Part shown: piece after piece, positions 1 through 7,027 of the stretch
Layout: every line of letters begins with the position of its first letter
Numbering within the stretch: position 1 is the stretch's first letter
From: Agromyces hippuratus
Lineage (GTDB): Bacteria > Actinomycetota > Actinomycetes > Actinomycetales > Microbacteriaceae
DNA: 64,000 nucleotides
Assembly (NCBI RefSeq): GCF_013410355.1
Contig: NZ_JACCFI010000001.1
Location: 1,550,001-1,614,000, forward strand
Direction: 5' to 3'
The notes under the pieces: model-generated
The model's database searches: none
What the model saw: the letters and a program-made list of their open reading frames with translations, nothing else
Told to the model about the DNA's origin: nothing
Made by a program: the position numbers and the translations under genes

Positions 1-78
1 GCCCATGCCCCGGAAGATCGCCATGAGCGGCTTCCCCTCGAAGATCTCGTCGAACTCGGCGTTGCTGACGGTGGTCAT
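1..78 (-). CDS. KDPG/KHG-type aldolase, N-terminal fragment (gene runs off the left edge)
   Basis: Only the first 26 codons are in the window. The N-terminus contains the segment LMAIFRGMG, which matches the opening strand of bifunctional 4-hydroxy-2-oxoglutarate / 2-dehydro-3-deoxy-phosphogluconate aldolases, class I Schiff-base aldolases that split KDPG into pyruvate and glyceraldehyde 3-phosphate. Its ATG overlaps the TGA of the upstream sugar kinase (ATGA), so the two are probably translationally coupled, and a KDG kinase followed by a KDPG aldolase is a metabolically sensible pair. The catalytic lysine and the rest of the barrel lie outside the window, so the call rests on a short N-terminus plus context. 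Confidence 0.6.
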   Translation of the reverse strand, partial: MTTVSNAEFDEIFEGKPLMAIFRGMG

Positions 79-998
79 CGGGTGCTCCTCGTGGTGGTTT
101 CGGCGCGGGGGAAGTCGGCGGTGTCGCCGAGCACGGTGACGGCTCGGGCATGTCCGGCGGCGAGGCGTTCGCTCGCGTCGCCTCCGTTGAGCAGCGACGC
201 GAGATAGCCCGCCGCGAAGGCGTCGCCGGCACCCACGGCCTCGACGACCTCCACGGACCTCGCCGGCACCCGGGTCGGCGCGGAGTCTGCACCGTCGCGG
301 AACTCCGTGGCCGCGATCGCACCGTCCTTCACGATCAGGAGCGCCGGCTCGGGCAGCAGTGCCCGCACCGCTTCGGGGGTCTCGGTGCCCCAGAGCGCCT
401 CGGCCTCGTCGAGCCCCACGAACACGAGGTCGGCGCGGGAGGCGAGCTCGCGCAGCCGACCGGCCGCGACCCCGGCCTGCCAGAGAGCGCTGCGGTGGTT
501 CACGTCGAAGCTCAGCAGCGCGGGCGAGTCGGCGATCCGGCCGACGAGCGCGTCGACGAGGTCGTCGCAGCTCGCGGACAGCGCCGGCGTGATGCCGCTC
601 ACGTGCACGACCCGCGCCGAGTCGAGCGGGAGCCCGTCGAGGAAGGACGGCGTCATGCGCGAGGCCGCCGACCCTGCTCGGTAGTACCGCACGCCGCGAC
701 CCGGATCCTTGAAGTAGACACCCGTCGGCGCCTCGTCGTCGGTCTCGACCCAGCGGGTGTCGACGCCTCGGTCGCGCAGGTGCCGCGCGACGCGCCGGCC
801 GAGGGCATCGTCGCCGAGTCGCCCCGCCCAAGCGGCGCGACGACCGAGGGCCGCGAGGTGGGCGGCGACATTCGCCTCGGCACCGGCGGAGTCGACGCGG
901 AACTCGTCGGCGGTCTCGAGCGGTTCGGCGAGCGCGGGGGCGACGAGCGCCATGGTCTCGCCGAGGGCGACGACTTCGGGCAGCGGATTGTCAGGCAC
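75..998 (-). CDS. PfkB-family sugar kinase, probable 2-keto-3-deoxygluconate kinase
   Basis: A 307-residue ribokinase/PfkB-fold kinase expected to phosphorylate 2-keto-3-deoxygluconate or a similar keto-sugar with ATP in the cytoplasm. The protein opens with VVALGETMALV, has the substrate-lid region with a GAEANVAAHLAALG segment, and carries the PfkB signature 2 GAGDAF at residues 256-261, which holds the catalytic Asp and anion hole. Length fits the family. I chose the GTG at 998; the open frame runs further upstream but the homologous fold begins here. It is divergent from the D-serine-dehydratase-like gene, with a 17-bp dyad at 1038-1054 between them. The adjoining aldolase supports KDG as substrate, but other ketoses cannot be excluded. 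Confidence 0.8.
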   Translation of the reverse strand: MPDNPLPEVVALGETMALVAPALAEPLETADEFRVDSAGAEANVAAHLAALGRRAAWAGRLGDDALGRRVARHLRDRGVDTRWVETDDEAPTGVYFKDPGRGVRYYRAGSAASRMTPSFLDGLPLDSARVVHVSGITPALSASCDDLVDALVGRIADSPALLSFDVNHRSALWQAGVAAGRLRELASRADLVFVGLDEAEALWGTETPEAVRALLPEPALLIVKDGAIAATEFRDGADSAPTRVPARSVEVVEAVGAGDAFAAGYLASLLNGGDASERLAAGHARAVTVLGDTADFPRAETTTRSTR

Positions 999-1003
999 GC
1001 CCC

Positions 1004-1009
1004 TATGCT
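1004..1009 (+). promoter_or_regulatory. Candidate -10 box for the D-serine-dehydratase-like gene
   Basis: TATGCT lies about 60 bp before the ATG at 1071 in the divergent promoter region. It would place transcription start near 1016, leaving a 5' UTR that contains the 17-bp dyad at 1038-1054 and a GA-rich ribosome binding site. No convincing -35 is visible. Confidence 0.4.
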
Positions 1010-1037
1010 GTCTGGTGTGCAGATTCAGCGCAAACAC

Positions 1038-1054
1038 GTTGCAACATCTGCAAC
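1038..1054. promoter_or_regulatory. Dyad operator GTTGCA-N5-TGCAAC between divergent operons
   Basis: Perfect 6-bp arms separated by ACATC sit between the kinase start (998) and the amino-acid lyase start (1071). The size and position are typical of a dimeric repressor operator serving a divergent promoter. The binding protein is unknown; the IclR regulator encoded at 4044 is the nearest candidate, although the repeats in front of its own gene have a different sequence. Confidence 0.5.
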
Positions 1055-1070
1055 ACGAGAGGGGTTCCGG

Positions 1071-2333
1071 ATGCCGCTGCAGACGCGACTCGCAGCGCTC
1101 GCCGACGATCGGCTGAGCGCAGCAGACAAGGGCCTGCCCGCCCGCGCCGACGGACTCACGGTGCGCGAGTTCCTCGCGACCGAACCGGCGCTCGCGGAGT
1201 TCTGGACCCCGCTGCTCGCGCTCGACGAGCGGGCGCTCGCGCACAACGCCTCGGTGATCCAGGACTGGTGCGACGATCGCGGTCTCGAACTCATGCCGCA
1301 CGGCAAGACCACGATGGCCCCGGCCCTCTGGCAGCTCCAGCTCGACGCCGGCGCCACCGGGCTCACCCTCGCGACCCCCGGGCAGGTGCGTACGGCGCGC
1401 TCGTTCGGCATCGCCTCGATCATGATCGCGAACACGCTCGTCGCGCCGGCCGCGCTCGCGTTCATCGCCGGCGAACTCGCCGACCCCGACTTCGCGTTCC
1501 GCTCGTGGGTCGACTCGGTCGAGACCGTCGAGGCGATGGAGCACGGCCTCGCAGGTCTCGCACTCCCCCGCCCGATCGACGTCCTCGTCGAGCTCGGCGG
1601 GGCCGGCGGCCGCACGGGCGCTCGCGGCGTCGACGAGGCCGTGCGCATCGCCGAGCGCGTCGCCGCGTCGCCAGTGCTGCGGCTCGCGGGCACCGCCGGC
1701 TACGAGGGCAGCCTCGGCCACGATCGCTCCCCCGCGGTGCTCGACGCCGTGCGCGGCTACCTCGCCGAGATGCTCGCGGTGCACGCGGCCGTACGCGGCC
1801 TCGCCGACGGCGAGCTCATCGTCACCGCCGGCGGCAGCGCGTACCTGGAACTGGTCGCCGAGGTGTTCGCGCCCGCGATCGCCGAGGAGGGCACCGGCAC
1901 CCGCTGGATCCTCCGCTCGGGCGCCTCGCTCCTGCACGACGACGGCTTCTACCACGGCATCTCGCCGATCGACGGCGAGCTCACGCCCGCGATGCGCGGC
2001 TACGCCCGCGTCGTCTCGCACCCCGAGCCGGGCCTCGCGCTGCTCGACGGCGGCAAGCGCGACTTCCCCTACGACGAGGGCCTGCCCGTGCCGTTCGGCG
2101 TCGCCGAGGCACCCAGTGCCGTCGAGCGGCAGCTCGCCGGGGCATCCGTGACCGCGCTCAACGACCAGCACGCGTACCTCCGCGCCGACGGCCCGCTCGA
2201 TCTCGCCATCGGCGAGGTCGTGTCGCTCGGCCTCTCGCACCCGTGCACGGCGTTCGACAAGTGGCGCCTCATCCCGGTCGTCGAGGGCGGCGGTTCCGAC
2301 CGGGTGGTCGCGCTCGTGCGCACGTTCTTCTAG
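1071..2333 (+). CDS. D-serine dehydratase-like / D-threonine aldolase-like PLP enzyme (fold type III)
   Basis: A 420-residue cytoplasmic enzyme of the alanine-racemase-fold D-serine ammonia-lyase (DSD1) / D-threonine aldolase group. LMPHGKTTMAP places the probable PLP Schiff-base lysine at Lys79. Near the C-terminus SHPC (His390, Cys392) matches the zinc-ligand pair known in eukaryotic-type D-serine dehydratases, which supports a beta-elimination (dehydratase) role rather than racemisation. The ATG at 1071 follows a GAGAGGGG ribosome binding site. The D-aminoacylase-like gene follows after 8 bp, and RidA, which hydrolyses the 2-aminoacrylate released by such enzymes, lies at the end of the cluster. 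The exact D-amino-acid substrate is uncertain. Confidence 0.82.
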   Translation: MPLQTRLAALADDRLSAADKGLPARADGLTVREFLATEPALAEFWTPLLALDERALAHNASVIQDWCDDRGLELMPHGKTTMAPALWQLQLDAGATGLTLATPGQVRTARSFGIASIMIANTLVAPAALAFIAGELADPDFAFRSWVDSVETVEAMEHGLAGLALPRPIDVLVELGGAGGRTGARGVDEAVRIAERVAASPVLRLAGTAGYEGSLGHDRSPAVLDAVRGYLAEMLAVHAAVRGLADGELIVTAGGSAYLELVAEVFAPAIAEEGTGTRWILRSGASLLHDDGFYHGISPIDGELTPAMRGYARVVSHPEPGLALLDGGKRDFPYDEGLPVPFGVAEAPSAVERQLAGASVTALNDQHAYLRADGPLDLAIGEVVSLGLSHPCTAFDKWRLIPVVEGGGSDRVVALVRTFF

Positions 2334-2341
2334 GAGCCCCG

Positions 2342-4042
2342 GTGTCGATCCTCATCCGAGACGTGATCGTCGTCGATGCCGACGGCGTCGGCGCCGAGGC
2401 ATCCGATGTGCTCGTCGACGGCGAGCGCATCGCTCGCATCGCGCCGGCGGGCTCCGTCGACACCGGCGACGCTCACCTCGTCGACGGCCGCGGCCGGCTG
2501 CTCATGCCCGGCTTCGTCGACGCGCACTCGCACGCCGACGGCGCGCTGTTCGACTCCGACGTGCAGCTCGCCCTGCTGCGCCAGGGCGTCACGACCGTCA
2601 TCGGCGGCCAGGACGGGGTCTCGTACGCCCCGGGCGACGGCGCCTACGCCACCGAGTACTTCGCCGCGATCAACGGCGGCCACCCGGGCTATCGCGGCGG
2701 CGGGGTCGCCGCCCTGCTCGCCGCCTACGACGGCGCCACCGCGGTGAACGCCGGCACGCTCGTGCCAGCGGGCACCGTGCGATTCGTGGTCTCGGGTCGG
2801 TCGACGGATGCCGCATCACCCGCCGAGCTCGCCCGCATGCGTGCCCTCGTGGCCGAGGGCCTCGCCGACGGCGCCCTCGGGCTCTCGACGGGCCTCGACT
2901 ACGTGCCGGGCATCTTCGCCGACACCGAGGAACTCGCCGCCCTCGCGGCACCCGTCGCCGAAGTGGGAGCCGTCTACGTCTCGCACATGCGCGGCGGCTA
3001 CGAGGCGAACTCCGCCGCGGGCATCGCCGAGGTGGCCGCGATCGCACGCAGCTCGGGTGCGCGCGTGCACGTCTCGCACTTCCACGCCGAGCCGCACCTT
3101 GTGCGGGAGCTCGTCGCCGAGCTCGACCTCGCCGGCGTCGACGCGACCTTCGACGCCTACCCGTACACGCGCGGCTGCTCGATCCTCGCGATGCCGATCC
3201 TGCCTGCCACCCTCACCGTGCAGCCCACCGCCGACGTCGTCGCCGAGCTCGCCGACCCCGCGGCGCGCGCCCGGCTCCGCCGGGAGTGGTTCCCGACGAT
3301 CACGCGCTCCGCGAGCCTCGGCCCGGAGTGGCCGTCGATGCTCACGCTCGCCCATGTCGCGGCGCCCGAGTACGACTGGGCGCACGGCCTCACGATCGCG
3401 CAGGGGGCTGCCGAGGCATCCGCTCGCTCGGGCACCTCGATCGACGCGATCGACTTCGCCCTCGACGTGCTCGTCGCCTCGCGGCTCGAGGTCGGCGCCG
3501 TGATGGCCGTGCAGCACGAACGCAGCGATACCGGGCTCGCGGAGATCCTGTCGCACCCGGCGGCCATCGGCGGCTCCGACGGCATCTTCATCGGCCGCCA
3601 CCCGCACCCGCGGGCGCGCGGCTCGTTCGCGCGGTTCCTCTCGATGCTCGTGCGCGAGCAGGCCGCGCTCGGCTGGGCGGATGCCGCGGCGCTCGTCTCC
3701 TCGCGCGCGGCGGCCCGGTTCGGGCTCGGCGACCGCGGCGCGGTGCGCGAGGGCCGCATCGCCGACCTCGTGCTCGTCGACCCCGATGCCGTGCGCGCGA
3801 CCGCGAGCTACGGGGAGCCGCTCGGGCTCGCGGTCGGCATCGACGATGTGCTCGTGGCGGGCGTGCCCGTGCTCGCGGGCGGCGCGCTCACCGGAGCGAC
3901 GCCCGGCCGCGGCATCCGTCGGTCGCCTGGTGCCGCCGCCCTCGGTCCGGGACCACTCATGTCGCACCGGACCGCCGACATACCTGGTCCCGTGGTACAC
4001 GAGTGGTCCCGAGGCATCGAAGCAGAGGAACAGGAGGCCTGA
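2342..4042 (+). CDS. D-aminoacylase-like amidohydrolase (N-acyl-D-amino-acid deacylase family)
   Basis: A 566-residue metal-dependent amidohydrolase. The family N-domain is followed by the barrel motif HSHAD (His62, His64), YVSHMR and HVSHFH (second-shell and metal histidines), the conserved IGGSDG aspartate and the HPHPRARGSF loop. The known family Cys metal ligand (GNCG.S.AP) is replaced here by Asp91 (GGQDGVSYAP), so metal binding and substrate may differ. The GTG start at 2342 is preceded by AGGAG overlapping the upstream stop. The family usually ends near GRGIRR; about 35 further residues are encoded by DNA rich in operator-like repeats before the iclR gene. It probably frees D-amino acids for the preceding lyase. 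Confidence 0.8.
   Translation: MSILIRDVIVVDADGVGAEASDVLVDGERIARIAPAGSVDTGDAHLVDGRGRLLMPGFVDAHSHADGALFDSDVQLALLRQGVTTVIGGQDGVSYAPGDGAYATEYFAAINGGHPGYRGGGVAALLAAYDGATAVNAGTLVPAGTVRFVVSGRSTDAASPAELARMRALVAEGLADGALGLSTGLDYVPGIFADTEELAALAAPVAEVGAVYVSHMRGGYEANSAAGIAEVAAIARSSGARVHVSHFHAEPHLVRELVAELDLAGVDATFDAYPYTRGCSILAMPILPATLTVQPTADVVAELADPAARARLRREWFPTITRSASLGPEWPSMLTLAHVAAPEYDWAHGLTIAQGAAEASARSGTSIDAIDFALDVLVASRLEVGAVMAVQHERSDTGLAEILSHPAAIGGSDGIFIGRHPHPRARGSFARFLSMLVREQAALGWADAAALVSSRAAARFGLGDRGAVREGRIADLVLVDPDAVRATASYGEPLGLAVGIDDVLVAGVPVLAGGALTGATPGRGIRRSPGAAALGPGPLMSHRTADIPGPVVHEWSRGIEAEEQEA
3944..4011. promoter_or_regulatory. Repeated TGGTCCCG operator-like sites before the iclR gene
   Basis: Three copies of an 8-bp half-site are present: CGGGACCA at 3948-3955 (inverted), TGGTCCCG at 3985-3992 and TGGTCCCG at 4004-4011. 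The outer pair extends to perfect 11-bp inverted arms (3948-3958 and 4001-4011), and GGTCC-G-GGACC is a local palindrome at 3944-3954. They lie just upstream of the IclR gene and inside the 3' end of the amidohydrolase frame, suggesting autoregulation. Confidence 0.5.
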
Positions 4043-4043
4043 C

Positions 4044-4775
4044 ATGTCGCAGAGCGTGAAACGCGCCGCCCGCATCATCGACGCGATCGCGGCCGACCCG
4101 CGCACCGTCGCCGAGCTCGCCGAGGCCTTCGAGCTGCACCGGTCGACGATGTTCCGGGAGTTGCAGGCACTCGAGGAGGTCGGTTGGGTGCGCCGGCGCG
4201 CATCGGGCCGCTACACCCTCGGCACCCGGCTCGCCGCACTGTCGAAGGAGGCGCTCGACTCCCTCGACCTGCGCGAGGCGGGTGCCGAGCACGTGCGCCG
4301 GCTGCAGCGCCGTACCGGCAACACCGTGCACCTCGCAGCGCTCATGGACCGCTCGATCGTCTACGTCGACAAGGCCGAAGACGAGTCGGGCGTGCGCATG
4401 TACTCCCGCATCGGCCGCGCGGTCATCCCCAACTGCTCGGCAGTCGGCAAGGCGATCCTCGCCGACCTCGACCGTGCGGGCCGCGACGCGGTGCTCGCCG
4501 GGGTCACCTGGGAGCGGTACACCGAGCTGACCATCACCACGCGCGAGCGCCTCGACCGCGAGCTCGCCCTCGTGCGCTCCCGCGGCTGGGCCGCCGACGA
4601 CCGCGAGTTCGAGGACTTCGTCAACTGCATCGCCGTGCCGATCCGCAGTTCGCTCGGCATCGTCGGCGCGCTCTCGGTCACGGCGATCCGCATGGTCGCC
4701 GACCTCGACCGGTTGCGGGCGCACCTGCCCGCGATGCGCGAGACCGCCGACGCCATCGCGCGAGAACTCGGCTGA
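4044..4775 (+). CDS. IclR-family transcriptional regulator
   Basis: A 243-residue regulator with an N-terminal winged helix-turn-helix (VAELAEAFELHRSTMFRELQ, about residues 24-43) and the IclR effector domain from about residue 75, including the conserved NCSAVGKAILA segment and the C-terminal NCIAVPI strand. It starts at an ATG 8 bp after a strong AGGAGG, directly behind the amidohydrolase stop. Neighbouring D-amino-acid genes make it the likely local regulator, and TGGTCCCG repeats directly upstream suggest autoregulation. Whether it represses or activates, and its effector, cannot be read from sequence. Confidence 0.9.
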   Translation: MSQSVKRAARIIDAIAADPRTVAELAEAFELHRSTMFRELQALEEVGWVRRRASGRYTLGTRLAALSKEALDSLDLREAGAEHVRRLQRRTGNTVHLAALMDRSIVYVDKAEDESGVRMYSRIGRAVIPNCSAVGKAILADLDRAGRDAVLAGVTWERYTELTITTRERLDRELALVRSRGWAADDREFEDFVNCIAVPIRSSLGIVGALSVTAIRMVADLDRLRAHLPAMRETADAIARELG

Positions 4776-4825
4776 CGCTCCCACCGCTTCCCCATCCACC
4801 GACCCGCCATCGCACAGGAGGAACC

Positions 4826-5209
4826 ATGTCCAAGATCGCCGTCACCCTCTCGAACGCCCCGAAGCCCGCAGGCCCCTACAGCCACGGCGTCGTCGCGAAC
4901 GGATTCCTCTACACCGCCGGGTTCGGCCCGCAGGACCCGGCCACCGGCGAGGTCGTGCCGGGCGGCGCCGCCGAGCAGACCCGCCAGGTGCTGCGCAACA
5001 TCGGCGCCGTGCTCGCCGAGTACGACCTGTCGTTCGACGATGTCGTGAAGGTCACCGCCCACCTCGAAGACCTGGCGGACTTCGCGGAGTACAACGGCGC
5101 CTACGCCGAGTTCTTCACCGAGCCCTATCCCGTTCGCACCACGGTGGGCTCGCGCCTCGCGAACATCCTCGTCGAGATCGACGTCGTCGCCGCGATCCCG
5201 CAGGGCTGA
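4826..5209 (+). CDS. RidA family enamine/imine deaminase
   Basis: A 127-residue RidA/YjgF/YER057c family protein. RidA proteins hydrolyse reactive 2-aminoacrylate and related enamines made by PLP enzymes to keto acids and ammonia. Visible family features are PAGPYSHGV near residues 14-22, the PVRTTVG segment that supplies the catalytic arginine region, and the final LVEIDVVA strand. The ATG follows AGGAGG with optimal spacing. Its place at the end of a D-serine-dehydratase-like cluster suggests a dedicated scavenger role for the aminoacrylate intermediate. A strong terminator follows at 5227-5262. Confidence 0.9.
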   Translation: MSKIAVTLSNAPKPAGPYSHGVVANGFLYTAGFGPQDPATGEVVPGGAAEQTRQVLRNIGAVLAEYDLSFDDVVKVTAHLEDLADFAEYNGAYAEFFTEPYPVRTTVGSRLANILVEIDVVAAIPQG

Positions 5210-5226
5210 GCGAGCACCGAAGACAG

Positions 5227-5262
5227 CGGATGCCCCGTGGCCGATCGGCCACGGGGCATCCG
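5227..5262. terminator. Perfect 18-bp-arm hairpin between convergent ridA and asd
   Basis: A perfect 36-bp palindrome: arm CGGATGCCCCGTGGCCGA followed by its exact reverse complement, with no unpaired centre. It lies in the 63-bp gap between the two convergent genes and can terminate both. It has no clear T-run, as is common for actinobacterial terminators. Each arm contains the over-represented GGATGCC heptamer. Confidence 0.75.
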
Positions 5263-5272
5263 TCGTTCGAGG

Positions 5273-6334
5273 CTAGACCGCCGCGGGCAGCTTCGCCGCC
5301 ACGAGCTCCGCGATCTGCACGGCGTTCAGCGCCGCGCCCTTGCGCAGGTTGTCGTTCGAGACGAAGAGCACGAGACCCTTGCCCTCGGGCGCCGACTGGT
5401 CTTGACGGATGCGGCCGACGTAGCTCGGATCGGTGCCCGCCGCCTGCAGCGGGGTGGGCACGTCGGAGAGCTCGACGCCCGGTGCCGCGGCGAGCAGCTC
5501 GGTCGCGCGCTCGGGCGTGATCTCGTTCGCGAACTCGACGTGGAGCGAGAGCGAGTGGCCCGTGAACACCGGCACGCGCACGCAGGTGCCCGCGACGCGC
5601 AGGCCAGGCAGCTCGAGGATCTTGCGGCTCTCGTTGCGGAGCTTCTTCTCTTCGTCGGTCTCGAGGTCGCCGTCGTCGACGATCGAGCCGGCGAGCGGGA
5701 TCACGTCGAACGCGATCGTGCGCGGGAACTTCTCGGCAGTTGGGAACTCGACCGCGGCACCGTCTTGCACGAGGCCGATCGCGTCTTGCGCGACCGCGGC
5801 GCGCGTCTGCTCGAGCAGCTCCTCGCCGCCCGCGAGACCGGCGCCCGAGACCGCCTGGTACGTGCTCACGATGAGTCGTTCGAGGCCGGCCTCGTCGTGC
5901 AGCACCTTCAGCACGGGCATCGCGGCCATCGTGGTGCAGTTCGGGTTCGCGATGATGCCCTTCACGGCCTGGTCGATCGCGTGCGGGTTCACCTCGCTGA
6001 CGACGAGCGGAACGTCGGGGTCCATGCGCCAGCCGCTCGAGTTGTCGATCACGGTGACGCCGGCGGCGGCGAAGCGCGGCGCCTGGGCCTTCGAGAGCGT
6101 GGCACCGGCGGAGAAGATCGCGAGGTCGAGACCGCTCGGGTCGGCGGTCGAGGCGTCTTCGACGACGATCTCCTCGCCCTTCCACGGCAGCGTCGTTCCG
6201 GCGGAGCGCGCCGAGGCGAAGTAGCGGATGGAGGCGACCGGGAAGTCGCGCTCCTCGAGCAGGCGACGCACGACCGCGCCGACCTGACCGGTGGCGCCGA
6301 CGACGCCGATGTTCACTCCGTTGGTGTTGCCCAC
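5273..6334 (-). CDS. asd: Aspartate-semialdehyde dehydrogenase
   Basis: Converts aspartyl phosphate to aspartate 4-semialdehyde with NADPH, the second step of the lysine/threonine/methionine/diaminopimelate pathway. The 353-residue protein has the nucleotide loop GVVGATGQVG near its N-terminus, SxGA.. (FSAGATLS), the catalytic cysteine in NPNCTT (Cys133) and the late VFTGHSLS substrate segment. I chose the GTG at 6334 because GAGGAG sits 5 nt upstream; a second GTG two codons earlier overlaps that site. lysC lies upstream on the same strand, 174 bp away, with a hairpin between them, so co-transcription is possible but attenuated. Confidence 0.95.
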   Translation of the reverse strand: MGNTNGVNIGVVGATGQVGAVVRRLLEERDFPVASIRYFASARSAGTTLPWKGEEIVVEDASTADPSGLDLAIFSAGATLSKAQAPRFAAAGVTVIDNSSGWRMDPDVPLVVSEVNPHAIDQAVKGIIANPNCTTMAAMPVLKVLHDEAGLERLIVSTYQAVSGAGLAGGEELLEQTRAAVAQDAIGLVQDGAAVEFPTAEKFPRTIAFDVIPLAGSIVDDGDLETDEEKKLRNESRKILELPGLRVAGTCVRVPVFTGHSLSLHVEFANEITPERATELLAAAPGVELSDVPTPLQAAGTDPSYVGRIRQDQSAPEGKGLVLFVSNDNLRKGAALNAVQIAELVAAKLPAAV

Positions 6335-6469
6335 GTGCACTCCTCAATCGCCCGCCGGCCATCAGGCCGCCGGGAAGCGTTCTTCCATTGTCCCAGCCCG
6401 GGCGGCGCCGCCCGGCGGTTCGCGGAACCTTGGCAGGATTGCCCCGGGATCCGCGAGGATTTCGATGAT

Positions 6470-6492
6470 CGAGCGGATGCGGCATCCGCTCG
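6470..6492. terminator. Near-perfect palindrome downstream of lysC
   Basis: CGAGCGGATGC, a single central G, then the reverse-complement arm GCATCCGCTCG, 17 bp past the lysC stop. It would fold as a stem of about 10 bp and could terminate or attenuate lysC transcription before asd. Again the arms are built on GGATGC/GCATCC. Confidence 0.5.
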
Positions 6493-6508
6493 ACCTGCGA
6501 TCAGGCGA

Positions 6509-7027
6509 TCAGCGCCCGGTGCCGCCGTGCACGACCGCGTCGTCGTCGCCGTCGAGCTCGAACGCCGAGTGCACGGCACGAGCTGCGGCGTGCACGCTGT
6601 CGGCGCGCGTGACGACCGAGATGCGGATCTCGCTGGTCGAGATCATCTCGATGTTGATGCCGGCCGTGTAGAGGGCCTCGAACAGGCGGGCGGACACGCC
6701 TGCGGCCGAGCGCATGGCGGCGCCGACGAGCGAGAGCTTGCCGATCTGGTCGTCGTACTGCAGCGAGAGGAAGCCGATGGCCTCCTGCGCGCCCGCGAGC
6801 GCCGTGAGCGCGCGCTCGCCGTCGGACTTCGGCAGGGTGAAGGAGATGTCGGTGCGGCCCGTCGAGGCGGCGGAGACGTTCTGCACGATCATGTCGACGT
6901 TCGCGTTCGTGCCGGCGACGATCTTGAAGATCTTCGCGGCGACGCCCGGCTTGTCGGGCACGCCGACGACCGTGATCTTGGCCTCGGTCAGGTCGACCGC
7001 GACACCTGCGATGACGGACTCTTCCAC
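6509..7027 (-). CDS. lysC: Internal in-frame start: aspartokinase beta (regulatory) subunit
   Basis: Within lysC an in-frame GTG at 7027 follows AAGGAG with a 5-nt spacer. Translation from it gives 172 residues, starting VEESV and covering exactly the two ACT domains. In Corynebacterium and Bacillus relatives the alpha2beta2 enzyme takes its beta subunit from such an overlapping start, and the position here matches. This is a secondary product of lysC, not a separate locus. Confidence 0.6.
   Translation of the reverse strand: MEESVIAGVAVDLTEAKITVVGVPDKPGVAAKIFKIVAGTNANVDMIVQNVSAASTGRTDISFTLPKSDGERALTALAGAQEAIGFLSLQYDDQIGKLSLVGAAMRSAAGVSARLFEALYTAGINIEMISTSEIRISVVTRADSVHAAARAVHSAFELDGDDDAVVHGGTGR

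Noticed and set aside
75..2240. Long minus-strand frame continuing upstream of the kinase across the D-amino-acid lyase gene
   Set aside because: Only the part from 998 downward matches the PfkB family; the rest is the shadow of the plus-strand gene.
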